Part shown: positions 8,606 to 16,645 of the stretch, piece by piece
Layout of the letters: each line of letters starts with the position of its first letter
How positions within the stretch are numbered: the stretch's first letter is position 1
NCBI RefSeq assembly: GCF_024172185.1
Contig: NZ_JAMZEC010000001.1
Coordinates: 7,477,001 to 7,541,000 of the forward strand
Reading direction: 5' to 3'
DNA: 64,000 nucleotides
Origin: Nonomuraea roseoviolacea subsp. carminata
GTDB taxonomy: Bacteria; Actinomycetota; Actinomycetes; Streptosporangiales; Streptosporangiaceae
Notes under the pieces: generated by a model
Seen by the model: only the letters and a program-made list of their open reading frames with translations
Database searches by the model: none
Told to the model about the DNA's origin: nothing
Program-made: the position numbers and the translations under genes

Positions 8606-9631
8606 TCAGACGGCGGCAGGCACTCCGGTGGGGGAGGGGGCGGGGGCCTCCTCGGCGGCCTCGCGCACGCGCAGCGCCGTGACGGCGCGCAGCGCGAAGA
8701 TCCACACCAGCGTCGCGCCGAGGACGTGCACCCCCACCAGGAACGCGGGCACGGCCAGGAAGTACTGGGTGTAGCCGATCACGCCCTGGAGCAGCTCGAC
8801 CCCCAGCAGGGCCAGCGCCGCCCGCCGGGCCTCGCGCGGGGCCCCGGTCACGCGCAGCGCGAACGCCAGGGCGAACGTCAGCCCCACCACCAGGTAGGCG
8901 ACGTCGGCGTGCAGCCGCACCACGCTCTCGATGTCGAGGTCGAAGCGCGAGGCCAGCTCGTCGCCCGAGTGCGGGCCCGTGCCGGTCGCCGTCACCCCGG
9001 CCAGCAGGAGGGCGAACACCGCCGGGACCAGGACGTGGCCGAGGCGGCGGATGTCGCGGTGGACCAGCGGCCGCACCGGGCCGTCGCCCTCCCGGCTGCG
9101 CCGGTAGAGCGTCCAGCAGGCGGCGACCAGCCCGATTGACAGCAGGAAGTGCACGCTGACCGTGAACGGGTTGAGCATGGTCCTGACCACCAGGCCGCCC
9201 CACAGCGCCTGCGCCACGACGCCCAGCGGCTGGAACAGGGTCAGCAGGAGCAGGGAGCGGCGGGCCGGACGCAGCCGCAGCGCCGACACCAGGCAGGCGA
9301 ACCCGACCGCCAGCACGAGGAACGTGACCAGCCGGTTGCCGAACTCGACCAGCATGGTGGCCATCGACAGCTCGGGGTGCGCCACCGGCACGAAGCTGTC
9401 GGGCGTGCACCGCGGCCAGGTCGGGCAGCCGAGCCCGGAGCCGGTGACCCGCACGGCGGCGCCGCTCACGGTGATGCCGGCGTTGGCCACCACGGACGCG
9501 AGCGCCCAGCCGCTGAACGACTCCGCCGTGGGGTGCCAGGGCGACAGCAGGAGCCGGACGAGGCGGTTCGGGTGGGCCGTGGATTGCTTCACGTCATCGA
9601 TGGTATGGGCCGGGGAGGGCGGTCCCGTCAC
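8606..9631 (-). CDS. ctaA: Heme A synthase (COX15/CtaA family)
   Basis: Membrane oxygenase that turns heme O into heme A for aa3-type cytochrome oxidase. TGSGLGCPTWPRC has the extracellular cysteine pair (C69, C75) typical of the Gram-positive type, and EFGNRL carries the catalytic glutamate (E96). Eight membrane segments and histidines such as VHFLLS and LHADVAYL are visible. GTG at 9631 with GAGAAGG about 10 bases upstream is chosen; a GTG at 9592 would shorten it by 13 residues. It is divergent from the hydroxyproline-type operon and works downstream of ctaB in the same pathway. Confidence 0.92.
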   Translation of the reverse strand: MTGPPSPAHTIDDVKQSTAHPNRLVRLLLSPWHPTAESFSGWALASVVANAGITVSGAAVRVTGSGLGCPTWPRCTPDSFVPVAHPELSMATMLVEFGNRLVTFLVLAVGFACLVSALRLRPARRSLLLLTLFQPLGVVAQALWGGLVVRTMLNPFTVSVHFLLSIGLVAACWTLYRRSREGDGPVRPLVHRDIRRLGHVLVPAVFALLLAGVTATGTGPHSGDELASRFDLDIESVVRLHADVAYLVVGLTFALAFALRVTGAPREARRAALALLGVELLQGVIGYTQYFLAVPAFLVGVHVLGATLVWIFALRAVTALRVREAAEEAPAPSPTGVPAAV

Positions 9632-9659
9632 CGGGGAACGCCCTTCTCAAGCCAAAAAG

Positions 9660-9670
9660 TATGTGACATA
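9660..9670 (+). promoter_or_regulatory. Putative GntR-type operator of the catabolic operon
   Basis: TATGTgACATA is a perfect 11-bp palindrome with a central G. It fits the general GntR-family pattern of GT and AC half sites separated by 0-1 base. It lies 63 bases before the first gene of the operon whose last gene encodes a GntR regulator, in an AT-rich pocket (AAAAAGTATGTGACATATTA) in otherwise GC-rich DNA. Binding by that regulator is inference. Confidence 0.5.
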
Positions 9671-9733
9671 TTACTGCGCGGGAGGTGCGCCGCCCTGTCC
9701 TGCCCGCACCCCCTCCGACCTGGAGGACTTGTC

Positions 9734-10627
9734 ATGAGCGACCGCGTCCGACCCTGGCACGGGATCATGGTGGCCACCGCGCTGCCCCTGCGCGACGACC
9801 TCACCGTCGACCTCGACCGGTACGCCGAGCACTGCCGCTGGCTCGTCGGCAACGGCTGCGACGGGGTCGTGCCCAACGGCTCCCTCGGTGAGTACCAGAC
9901 CCTCACGCCCGAGGAGCGCGCCCGGGTGGTGGAGACCGCCGTCGAGGCCGTCGGCGGAGCGAACGTCATGGCCGGCGTCGGCGCGTACGGCGCGGCCGAG
10001 GCGCGCGCGTGGACCGAGCGGGCCGGCGAGGCCGGCTGCGGCTCGGTGCTGCTGCTGCCGCCCAACGCCTACCGGGCCGGCGAGGACGCCGTCCTCGACC
10101 ACTACCGCGAGGTGGCCAGGGCTGGCGTGCCCGTCGTCGCCTACAACAACCCCTACGACACCAAGGTGGACCTGACGCCCGCCCTGCTGGCCCGGCTCTT
10201 CGACGAGGGGCTGATCGTCGCGGTCAAGGAGTTCAGCGGCGACCCGCGCCGGGCCTACGAGATCGCCGAGCTGGCGCCGGGCCTCGACCTGCTGATCGGC
10301 TCCGACGACGTGCTCCTGGAGCTGGCCGTCGCCGGGGCCGTCGGCTGGATCGCCGGCTACCCGAACGCGCTGCCCGCCTCCTGCGCCGAGCTCTACCGGG
10401 CCGCGACCGCGGGCGACCTCGCCACCGCCCTCCCCCTCTACCGCGCGCTCCACCCGCTCCTGCGCTGGGACTCCAAGACCGAGTTCGTCCAGGCCATCAA
10501 GCTGTCGATGGACCTCGCCGGCCGCCACGGCGGGCCGTGCCGGCCGCCGCGCCTCCCGCTGGACGCCGATCAGGAGGCCGTCGTGCGCGCCGCCACCGAG
10601 AAGGCGCTCGCGGAGGGCCTGCGATGA
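9734..10627 (+). CDS. Dihydrodipicolinate synthase-family lyase/deaminase
   Basis: 297-residue class I aldolase-fold enzyme. The Schiff-base lysine is in VAVKEFSGD (K165), the conserved tyrosine in VVAYNNPYD (Y137), and GSLGEY replaces the GTTGE of classical DapA. Next to two proline-racemase-family genes the best guess is delta1-pyrroline-4-hydroxy-2-carboxylate deaminase, which turns the ring product of D-hydroxyproline oxidation into 2-oxoglutarate semialdehyde. GGAGG lies 7 bases before the ATG. The stop overlaps the next ATG (ATGA). Family certain, substrate inferred; it is unlikely to be the lysine-biosynthetic DapA. Confidence 0.85.
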   Translation: MSDRVRPWHGIMVATALPLRDDLTVDLDRYAEHCRWLVGNGCDGVVPNGSLGEYQTLTPEERARVVETAVEAVGGANVMAGVGAYGAAEARAWTERAGEAGCGSVLLLPPNAYRAGEDAVLDHYREVARAGVPVVAYNNPYDTKVDLTPALLARLFDEGLIVAVKEFSGDPRRAYEIAELAPGLDLLIGSDDVLLELAVAGAVGWIAGYPNALPASCAELYRAATAGDLATALPLYRALHPLLRWDSKTEFVQAIKLSMDLAGRHGGPCRPPRLPLDADQEAVVRAATEKALAEGLR

Positions 10628-11625
10628 GGACCAAGCGCGTCTTCCACGCCGTCGACTCCCACACCGAGGGCATGCCGACCCGCGTCGTCACCGGCGGCGT
10701 CGGCGTCGTCCCCGGCGCCACCATGGCCGAGCGGCGCGTGTACTTCCGCGACCACCTCGACCACATCCGGCGGCTGCTCATGAACGAGCCGCGCGGCCAC
10801 GCCGCCATGAGCGGCGCCATCCTGCAGCCGCCCACCCGCCCGGACGCCGACTGGGGCGTGCTGTTCATCGAGGTGTCGGGGCTGCTGCCCATGTGCGGCC
10901 ACGGCACCATCGGGGTGGCCACCGTGCTCGTCGAGACCGGCATGGTGGAGGTGACCGAGCCGGTCACCACCGTGCGCCTGGAGGTGCCCGCCGGGCTCGT
11001 CGTGGCCGAGGTCGCCGTCGAGGACGGCACGGCCACCTCCGTGACGCTGCGCAACGTGCCCTCCTACAGCGACCGGCTGGACGCCGTCGTCACCGTGCCC
11101 GGGTACGGCGACATCCGCTACGACCTCGCCTACGGCGGCAACTTCTACGCCGTCGTCGACCTCGACGCGTACGGGCTGCCGTTCGAGCGCAAGGCCAAGA
11201 ACGAGATCCTGGCCGCCGGCCTGGCCACCATGGCGGCGATCAACGCCGCCGACGAGCCGGTCCACCGCGAGGACGCGCGCATCCGCGGCTGCCACCACGT
11301 CTACCTCGCCGGGCCGGGCTCCGACGCCCGCCACTCGCGGCACGCGATGGCCATCCATCCCGGCTGGTTCGACCGCTCGCCCTGCGGCACCGGCACGAGC
11401 GCCCGCATGGCGCAGCTCCACGCCCGCGGCGAGCTGCCGCTGGGCCGCGACTTCGTCAACGAGTCGTTCATCGGCACCCGCTTCGTCGGCCGGCTGCTGG
11501 AGGAGACCACGGTCGGCGGCGCTCCGGCGGTCGTGCCGTCGATCACCGGCCGCGCCTGGGTCACCGGCACCGCCCAGTACTTCCTCGATCCGCGCGACCC
11601 GTTCCCGGAGGGCTTCGAGCTGTGA
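10624..11625 (+). CDS. Proline racemase-family protein, probable 4-hydroxyproline 2-epimerase
   Basis: 333 residues with both catalytic cysteines of the racemase/epimerase type: C91 in LLPMCGHGT and C254 in DRSPCGTGTSA. The MCGHGTIGVAT form is common in 4-hydroxyproline 2-epimerases, which convert trans-4-hydroxy-L-proline to the cis-D form. It starts in an ATGA overlap with the upstream lyase gene and ends in a GTGA overlap with the next gene, so the three are coupled. Proline racemase activity cannot be excluded from sequence. No D-hydroxyproline oxidase gene lies in this operon. Confidence 0.85.
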   Translation: MRTKRVFHAVDSHTEGMPTRVVTGGVGVVPGATMAERRVYFRDHLDHIRRLLMNEPRGHAAMSGAILQPPTRPDADWGVLFIEVSGLLPMCGHGTIGVATVLVETGMVEVTEPVTTVRLEVPAGLVVAEVAVEDGTATSVTLRNVPSYSDRLDAVVTVPGYGDIRYDLAYGGNFYAVVDLDAYGLPFERKAKNEILAAGLATMAAINAADEPVHREDARIRGCHHVYLAGPGSDARHSRHAMAIHPGWFDRSPCGTGTSARMAQLHARGELPLGRDFVNESFIGTRFVGRLLEETTVGGAPAVVPSITGRAWVTGTAQYFLDPRDPFPEGFEL

Positions 11626-12611
11626 GCGCACCCGGCGTCGTCACCACGACCGACTACCACACCGGCGGCGAGCCGTTCCGGATCGTCACCGGCGGAGCCC
11701 CCGAGCTGCCCGGCGCGAGCGTGCTCGACCGCCGCGAGCACGCCCTGCGCCCGGGGAGCGAGGCCGACCGGCTGCGGCGGCTGCTCTGCCACGAGCCGCG
11801 CGGCCACGCCGACATGTACGGCTGCTACCTCGTCCCGCCCGACGACCCGGGGGCCCACCTCGGGGTGCTGTTCTGGCACAAGGACGGCTTCTCCACCGCC
11901 TGCGGGCACGGCACGATCGCGCTCGGCGTCCACGCGGTCCGCGAGGGCCTGGTCGCCGCCGCGCCCGACGGGGAGACCGACGTCGTCGTGGACGTGCCGT
12001 CGGGCCGCGTCACCGCCCGCGTGCGCTGCTCCGGCGGGCGGATCGAGGCGGTCACGTTCGTCGGCGTCCCGTCGTTCGTGCTCGCCCGCGGCGTCCCGGC
12101 CGACGGCGCGAGCGTGGACCTCGCCTACGGCGGCGCCGTCTACGCCAGCCTGCCGGCCCGCTCCGTCGGGCTGGAGGCGCGCGCCGGGCACCTGACCGAG
12201 CTGATCGCCCGCGCCCGCCGGATCAAGCGCGACCTGGAGGGCCATCCGGCCACCCGGCATCCCACGGACGAGCGGCTGTCCGGCGTCTACGGGGTGATCT
12301 TCCACGACGAGCTGCCCGGCGAGGACGGCCGCGTCCGCCAGCGCAACGTCACCGTGTTCGCCGACGGCGAGGTGGACCGCTCGCCGTGCGGGTCCGGCAC
12401 GGCCGCGCGGCTGGCGCTCCTGCACGACGAGGGCGTCCGGGAGCCGCTGGTCCACGAGAGCGTCGTCGGCTCCGTCTTCCGGGCCCGCGTCGCCCGGGTC
12501 ACGGAGGAGGGGGTGGTGCCGGAGGTCGAGGGCATGGCCTACCGGACCGGCCGGCACACCTTCGAGCTGGATCCGGACGACCCGCTCGGCGCCGGGTTCG
12601 TCCTGCGGTGA
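11622..12611 (+). CDS. Second proline racemase-family protein
   Basis: 329 residues starting at GTG 11622 inside a GTGA overlap. It is clearly diverged from the preceding paralogue (FSTACGHGTIALG instead of LLPMCGHGTIGVA) but keeps both cysteines, C94 and C256 (DRSPCGSGTAA). In trans-3-hydroxy-L-proline dehydratases of this fold the second cysteine is usually threonine, so by that rule this is an epimerase or racemase. Yet the following pyrroline-2-carboxylate-reductase-like gene would suit a 3-hydroxyproline dehydratase. The substrate is therefore open. Confidence 0.8.
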   Translation: MSAPGVVTTTDYHTGGEPFRIVTGGAPELPGASVLDRREHALRPGSEADRLRRLLCHEPRGHADMYGCYLVPPDDPGAHLGVLFWHKDGFSTACGHGTIALGVHAVREGLVAAAPDGETDVVVDVPSGRVTARVRCSGGRIEAVTFVGVPSFVLARGVPADGASVDLAYGGAVYASLPARSVGLEARAGHLTELIARARRIKRDLEGHPATRHPTDERLSGVYGVIFHDELPGEDGRVRQRNVTVFADGEVDRSPCGSGTAARLALLHDEGVREPLVHESVVGSVFRARVARVTEEGVVPEVEGMAYRTGRHTFELDPDDPLGAGFVLR

Positions 12612-12615
12612 CCCC

Positions 12616-13623
12616 GTGACGGATGATCTGACCATGGAGCCCCAGCCGCACCCCGCCGTAGCCTCCGCCCTGCCGTACCTCGACGCCGGGACGCTGCGGC
12701 GGCTGGTGCCCATGAGCCGGGCCGTGGACGTCCTGGAGGAGGCGCTGCGCGGCGGGCTCGACCCCGAGGACACGCCCCTGCGCACCGCCGCCGACCTGCC
12801 CGGCGGGCAGCTCCTGCTCATGCCCGCCGCCGCGGGCCGCTACGCCGGGGTCAAGGCCGTCACCGTGGCCCCCGGCAACCCCGGGCGCGGGCTGCCCCGC
12901 ATCCAGGGCACGTACCTGCTGTTCGACGGCGGCACGCTCACCCCGCTGGCCGCCCTCGACGGGGTGGCGCTCACCTCGCTGCGCACGCCGGCCGTCTCCG
13001 CGCTGGCCGTCCGGCACCTGGCCGAGCCGGACGCCCGCGAGCTGCTGGTCTTCGGCACGGGACCGCAGGCGTACGGGCACGCCGAGGCGCTCGCCGCGGT
13101 GCGTCCCGTGCGCGGCGTCACCGTCGCCGGCCGCGACCCCGGCCGTGCTGAGGCGCTGGCCGCCCACTGCCGCTCCGCCCTGGGCCTGCGCGCCCGCGCG
13201 CTGCCCCTCACCGGAGACGGCCCGGAGCTGCGCGCGGCGGTCTCCCGGGCCGATCTCATCGCCTGCTGCACCACCGCCCGGCTGCCGCTGTTCCCCGGCG
13301 CCCTGCCGCGCGACGGCGCCACCGTCGTCGCCGTCGGCTCCCACGAGCCCGACGCCCGCGAGCTGGACGACGACCTCGTCGCCCGCTCCACCGTGGTGGT
13401 CGAGGCCCGCTCCTCGGCCCTGGCCGAGGCGGGGGACGTGATCGTGCCGATCGGCCACGGTACGATCACCACTGGTCATCTCGCCGGAAACCTCGCCGAG
13501 CTGATCGCCGGCCGCCTGACCCCCGGTTCCGGGCCCCGCGTCTTCAAGAGCACGGGCATGGCGTGGGAGGACCTGGTGGTGGCCGCCGCCGCGTACGAGG
13601 CGTGGGACGTTGGGAGTGGATGA
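12616..13623 (+). CDS. Ornithine cyclodeaminase/mu-crystallin family protein, possible delta1-pyrroline-2-carboxylate reductase
   Basis: 335 residues. The N-terminal substrate domain includes VKAVTVAPGNPGRGLP and the NAD(P)-binding domain starts at LLVFGTGPQAYGHAEAL. In hydroxyproline and D-proline catabolic clusters this family (LhpI-like) reduces delta1-pyrroline-2-carboxylate to L-proline. GTG at 12616 lies 4 bases after the preceding stop; ATG at 12634 is an alternative, and neither has a strong Shine-Dalgarno. Ornithine cyclodeaminase or alanine dehydrogenase activity remains possible. Confidence 0.82.
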   Translation: MTDDLTMEPQPHPAVASALPYLDAGTLRRLVPMSRAVDVLEEALRGGLDPEDTPLRTAADLPGGQLLLMPAAAGRYAGVKAVTVAPGNPGRGLPRIQGTYLLFDGGTLTPLAALDGVALTSLRTPAVSALAVRHLAEPDARELLVFGTGPQAYGHAEALAAVRPVRGVTVAGRDPGRAEALAAHCRSALGLRARALPLTGDGPELRAAVSRADLIACCTTARLPLFPGALPRDGATVVAVGSHEPDARELDDDLVARSTVVVEARSSALAEAGDVIVPIGHGTITTGHLAGNLAELIAGRLTPGSGPRVFKSTGMAWEDLVVAAAAYEAWDVGSG

Positions 13624-13627
13624 GCGG

Positions 13628-14305
13628 ATGGGCGCGGAGCACCGGCTCGACCTGCCGGCGGTCGGAGAGCGGCAGAGCCTGCGCGAGCAGGTGGCCCACG
13701 CGCTGCGGGCCGCCCTGGTCACGGGCGAGATGCGCCCCGGCGTCGTCTACTCGGCGCCCGCGCTGGCGCAGCAGTTCGGCGTCTCGGCCACGCCCGTCCG
13801 CGAGGCGATGCTCGACCTGGCCAAGGAGGGCCTGGTCGAGGCCGTGCGCAACAAGGGCTTCCGGGTCACCGAGCTGTCCGCGCGCGACCTCGACGAGCTG
13901 ACCGAGCTGCGCCGGCTCATCGAGGTGCCGACCGTGGCGCGGCTGGCCGACGACGCGCCCGCCGCCGAGTTCGCCCGGCTGCGTCCGCTGGCCGAGGACA
14001 TCGTGGCCGCCGCCGAGCGCGGCGACCTGCTCGCGTACGTGGACGCCGACCTGCGCTTCCACCTGGAGCTGCTGGCGCTGTCGGGCAACTCCCGGCTGGT
14101 GTCGGTGGTCACCGACCTGCGCAACCGGGCCCGCCTCTACGGCCTGTCCCAGCTTCTGGGCGAGAAGCTGGTCTCCTCGGCCCGCGAGCACCTGACGCTG
14201 CTCGACGCGCTGGAGTCGGGCGAGCGCGACGCCGCGGGACGCATCATGGCCGAGCACATCGGCCACGTCCGCGGCATCTGGGCCGCCCCGGACCCCCGCC
14301 CGTAG
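13628..14305 (+). CDS. GntR-family regulator with FCD domain
   Basis: 225 residues. A winged helix (about 15-75: VAHALRAALVTGEMRPGVVYSA, FGVSATPVREAMLDLAKEGLV) is followed by an all-helical FCD ligand domain with R/H/E residues that could bind a metal and organic acid. It is the last gene of the operon, 4 bases after the preceding stop, and probably controls the operon through the palindrome at 9660-9670. ATG 13628 is chosen with GGGAG upstream; an in-frame TTG at 13610 would lie inside the preceding gene. Its ligand is presumably a hydroxyproline intermediate (inference). Confidence 0.88.
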   Translation: MGAEHRLDLPAVGERQSLREQVAHALRAALVTGEMRPGVVYSAPALAQQFGVSATPVREAMLDLAKEGLVEAVRNKGFRVTELSARDLDELTELRRLIEVPTVARLADDAPAAEFARLRPLAEDIVAAAERGDLLAYVDADLRFHLELLALSGNSRLVSVVTDLRNRARLYGLSQLLGEKLVSSAREHLTLLDALESGERDAAGRIMAEHIGHVRGIWAAPDPRP

Positions 14306-14310
14306 GGGCA

Positions 14311-14370
14311 GGGGCCGTCGAGTCAGGGGCCGCTGAGACAGGGGGCGCTGAGACAGGGGCCGCTGAGACA
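14311..14370. repeat. Four 15-bp tandem repeats
   Basis: Four consecutive 15-bp units with consensus GGGGCCGCTGAGACA at 14311, 14326, 14341 and 14356. Units 2 and 4 are identical and the others differ at 1-3 positions. They fill the 75-base gap between the convergent gntR and EamA genes and lie outside both. The last unit contributes an arm to the hairpin at 14361-14386. Confidence 0.85.
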
Positions 14371-14386
14371 GGGCCCCGGCTCAGCG
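14361..14386. terminator. Possible bidirectional hairpin between convergent genes
   Basis: CGCTGAG at 14361-14367 pairs with CTCAGCG at 14380-14386, and the GC-rich loop can add GGCCC pairing. The right arm contains the stop codon of the minus-strand EamA gene. There is no U-tract, but the position between converging genes suits a terminator. Confidence 0.45.
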
Positions 14387-15289
14387 TGACCGGGTGGCGC
14401 CCAGGCTGGCCGCCACGATGCTGGCGATCGCCGCCCACTGCTGCAGGTGCAGCACCTCGCCCAGCACCACGAGCCCGACCATCGCCGCCACCGCCGGCTC
14501 CAGGCTCATGAGGATGCCGAACACGTGCTTGGGCATCCGCCGCAGGGCGTTCAGCTCCAGCGAGTACGGGATGACCGACGACAGCAGCCCCACCCCGAGC
14601 CCGATCAGCACCAGCTCCGGCTGCAGCAGGTCGGTCCCGCCCGTCGAGAGGCCCACCGGCGCGACCAGCACGGCCGAGACGATCATCGCGAACGACAACC
14701 CGGTCGTCCCGGGAAAGTGCTTGCCCGCCGCGGCCGACAGCAGGATGTAGGCCGCCCAGCAGGCGCCGGCCACCAGGGCGAAGCCGATGCCGACCCAGTC
14801 CACGCTCTGCGACTGGCCCCATGGGGCGAGCAGCGCCACGCCCAGCCCGGCCAGCCCGACCCACAGCAGGTCCAGCCGGCGCCGCGACGCGGCCACGGCC
14901 ACCCCGAGCGGGCCCAGGAACTCGATCGCCACCGCGATGCCCATCGGCAGCCGCGACAGCGCCTCGTAGAACGTCAGGTTCATCAGGCCGAGCGTCGCGC
15001 CAAAGCCGAGCCCGACCGCCCAGGCGCGCCACGACATCCCCCGCAGCTTCGGCCGGGCCACCGCGCCCATGATCAGCGCGCCCGCCATGATGCGCAGGAA
15101 CACCACCGCGCTCGGCGGCAGCGTCGCGAACAACTCCTTGGCGAAACCCGCCCCGAGCTGCACGGAGAAGATGCCCAGCAGGACGAGCCCCGACGGCGGA
15201 ATGGAGCCGGCGGCCGAGCGCAGCAGGTTGCCCGGCCGCGACAGGCCGGACCTGCGGTCGAACGGATCGTCCAAGGCGAAGTCGGTCAC
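14381..15289 (-). CDS. EamA/DMT-family permease (RhtA-like exporter)
   Basis: 302 residues with about ten hydrophobic segments and two EamA halves, including FYEALSRLPMGIAVAIEFLGPL and IPYSLELNALRRMPKHVFGILMSLEPAVAA, which resembles the threonine/homoserine exporter RhtA. The real substrate is unknown. It starts at GTG 15289 with GAGGAG 5 bases upstream. It is convergent with the gntR operon and divergent from the following MFS gene. Confidence 0.85.
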   Translation of the reverse strand: MTDFALDDPFDRRSGLSRPGNLLRSAAGSIPPSGLVLLGIFSVQLGAGFAKELFATLPPSAVVFLRIMAGALIMGAVARPKLRGMSWRAWAVGLGFGATLGLMNLTFYEALSRLPMGIAVAIEFLGPLGVAVAASRRRLDLLWVGLAGLGVALLAPWGQSQSVDWVGIGFALVAGACWAAYILLSAAAGKHFPGTTGLSFAMIVSAVLVAPVGLSTGGTDLLQPELVLIGLGVGLLSSVIPYSLELNALRRMPKHVFGILMSLEPAVAAMVGLVVLGEVLHLQQWAAIASIVAASLGATRSR

Positions 15290-15430
15290 GATGCTCCTCG
15301 CGGGGGTGTGACGAAAGAGAGGCCGATGGCGGCAATGTGCCGAGGATAGTCAATGACCTCGACATATCCCCACCTAGGGTGGTAGGACCGGAAGCCGGTA
15401 CCCCTGACCGCCCCGTCACGCGCTGGAGAC

Positions 15431-16597
15431 ATGACCGCACCCGCCGAGCCCGTCGCCCTGGTGCGGCCGCCGTTCGCGCTGTCCGCCGCCTCCCTCGTCA
15501 GCAGCTTCGACCGCTTCGCCGTCGGCCCGATGCTCGTCCTGATCGCCCTGGACCTGCGCGTGACGCTCGCCGCGGCCGTCGCGGCGGCGAGCGGCTACTA
15601 CCTCGCCTACGGCCTGTCCCAGCCGCTGTGGGGCGTGCTGTCCGACCGGTACGGGCGCGTGCCGGTGATGCGGGGCGCGCTGCTGGGCGCCACCGCGGCG
15701 GGCCTGGCCTCGGCGTTCATGCCGGGCCTGATCCCGCTGGTCGCGCTGCGGGTCGTGGCCGGCGCCTGCTTCGGCGCGGTGATCCCCACCTCCCTCACCT
15801 ACGTCGGCGACACCGTCGCCGCGCCGATCCGCCAGCGCGCCCTGTCGGACCTCATGGGCGCGACCGCGCTCGGCACGGCCGTGGCCACCGGCTTCGGCGG
15901 CGTGCTGGCCGACCTGGTGAGCTGGCGCGTCGTCTTCACCACGGCCGCCCTGTGCGCCCTGGCCTGCGCGCTCGGACTGCGCTCGGTGCCCGAGCCGCCC
16001 CGGGGCGCCGTCGCCGGGCTCGGCGCCCACCTCGGCGCGGTGCTGCGGGAGCGCTGGGCGCTGCTGGTGTTCGGGCTGGCGTTCGTGGAGGGCGCCGTCC
16101 TGCTGGGGCTCCTGCCGTTCCTCGCCACCGCGCTCCAGCACCACGGGGTCACCGCGGCGGTGGCGGGCCTGGCCACCGCGGTCTACGGCGTGGGGCTGTG
16201 GCTGCTGACCCGGCTGGTCAAGCGGGTGTCGCGGCGCCGGCCCGCGCCCCTGCTCATCGCCGTGGGCGGCGCCCAGCTCTGCCTCGGGCACGCGCTGGTC
16301 GCCGTCCACGTCAGCCTGGCGACCGTGACGGTGGCGGCGCTGCTGTTCGGCGGCGGCTGGTCGTTCATGCACTCGTCGCTGCAGACGTGGGCGACCTCGG
16401 CGGTGCCGCACGCGCGGGGGACGGCCGTGGCGTTCTTCGCGGCGGCGCTGTTCATCGGCAGCGCGGTCTCGTCGTCGGCGGCCGGGCCGCTGGCGGGCGC
16501 CGGGGCGTACGGGCCGCTGTTCGGGGTGGCCGCGGCGGTGGCACTGCCGCTGACCGCCGTGGCGGCCCTGACCCGCCGCAGGTGGCGCGCCCCCTGA
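15431..16597 (+). CDS. MFS transporter
   Basis: 388 residues, twelve predicted membrane segments, with the family motif LWGVLSDRYGRVPVM between helices 2 and 3 and IPTSLTYVGDTV around helix 4-5. It looks like a drug/metabolite:proton antiporter; nothing points to one substrate. GGAG lies 6 bases before the ATG. It converges on the ABC-2 permease gene with 48 bases between the stops. Confidence 0.85.
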   Translation: MTAPAEPVALVRPPFALSAASLVSSFDRFAVGPMLVLIALDLRVTLAAAVAAASGYYLAYGLSQPLWGVLSDRYGRVPVMRGALLGATAAGLASAFMPGLIPLVALRVVAGACFGAVIPTSLTYVGDTVAAPIRQRALSDLMGATALGTAVATGFGGVLADLVSWRVVFTTAALCALACALGLRSVPEPPRGAVAGLGAHLGAVLRERWALLVFGLAFVEGAVLLGLLPFLATALQHHGVTAAVAGLATAVYGVGLWLLTRLVKRVSRRRPAPLLIAVGGAQLCLGHALVAVHVSLATVTVAALLFGGGWSFMHSSLQTWATSAVPHARGTAVAFFAAALFIGSAVSSSAAGPLAGAGAYGPLFGVAAAVALPLTAVAALTRRRWRAP

Positions 16598-16645
16598 GGC
16601 CCGCGCCGTCCGGTGAGCCCCGCCCGTGCGGCCCGGCTGGTAGGG

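Noticed and set aside
11622..12611. Calling the second racemase-family protein a trans-3-hydroxyproline dehydratase
   Set aside because: The second catalytic position is cysteine (C256), whereas dehydratases of this fold usually have threonine there. Context alone is not enough.
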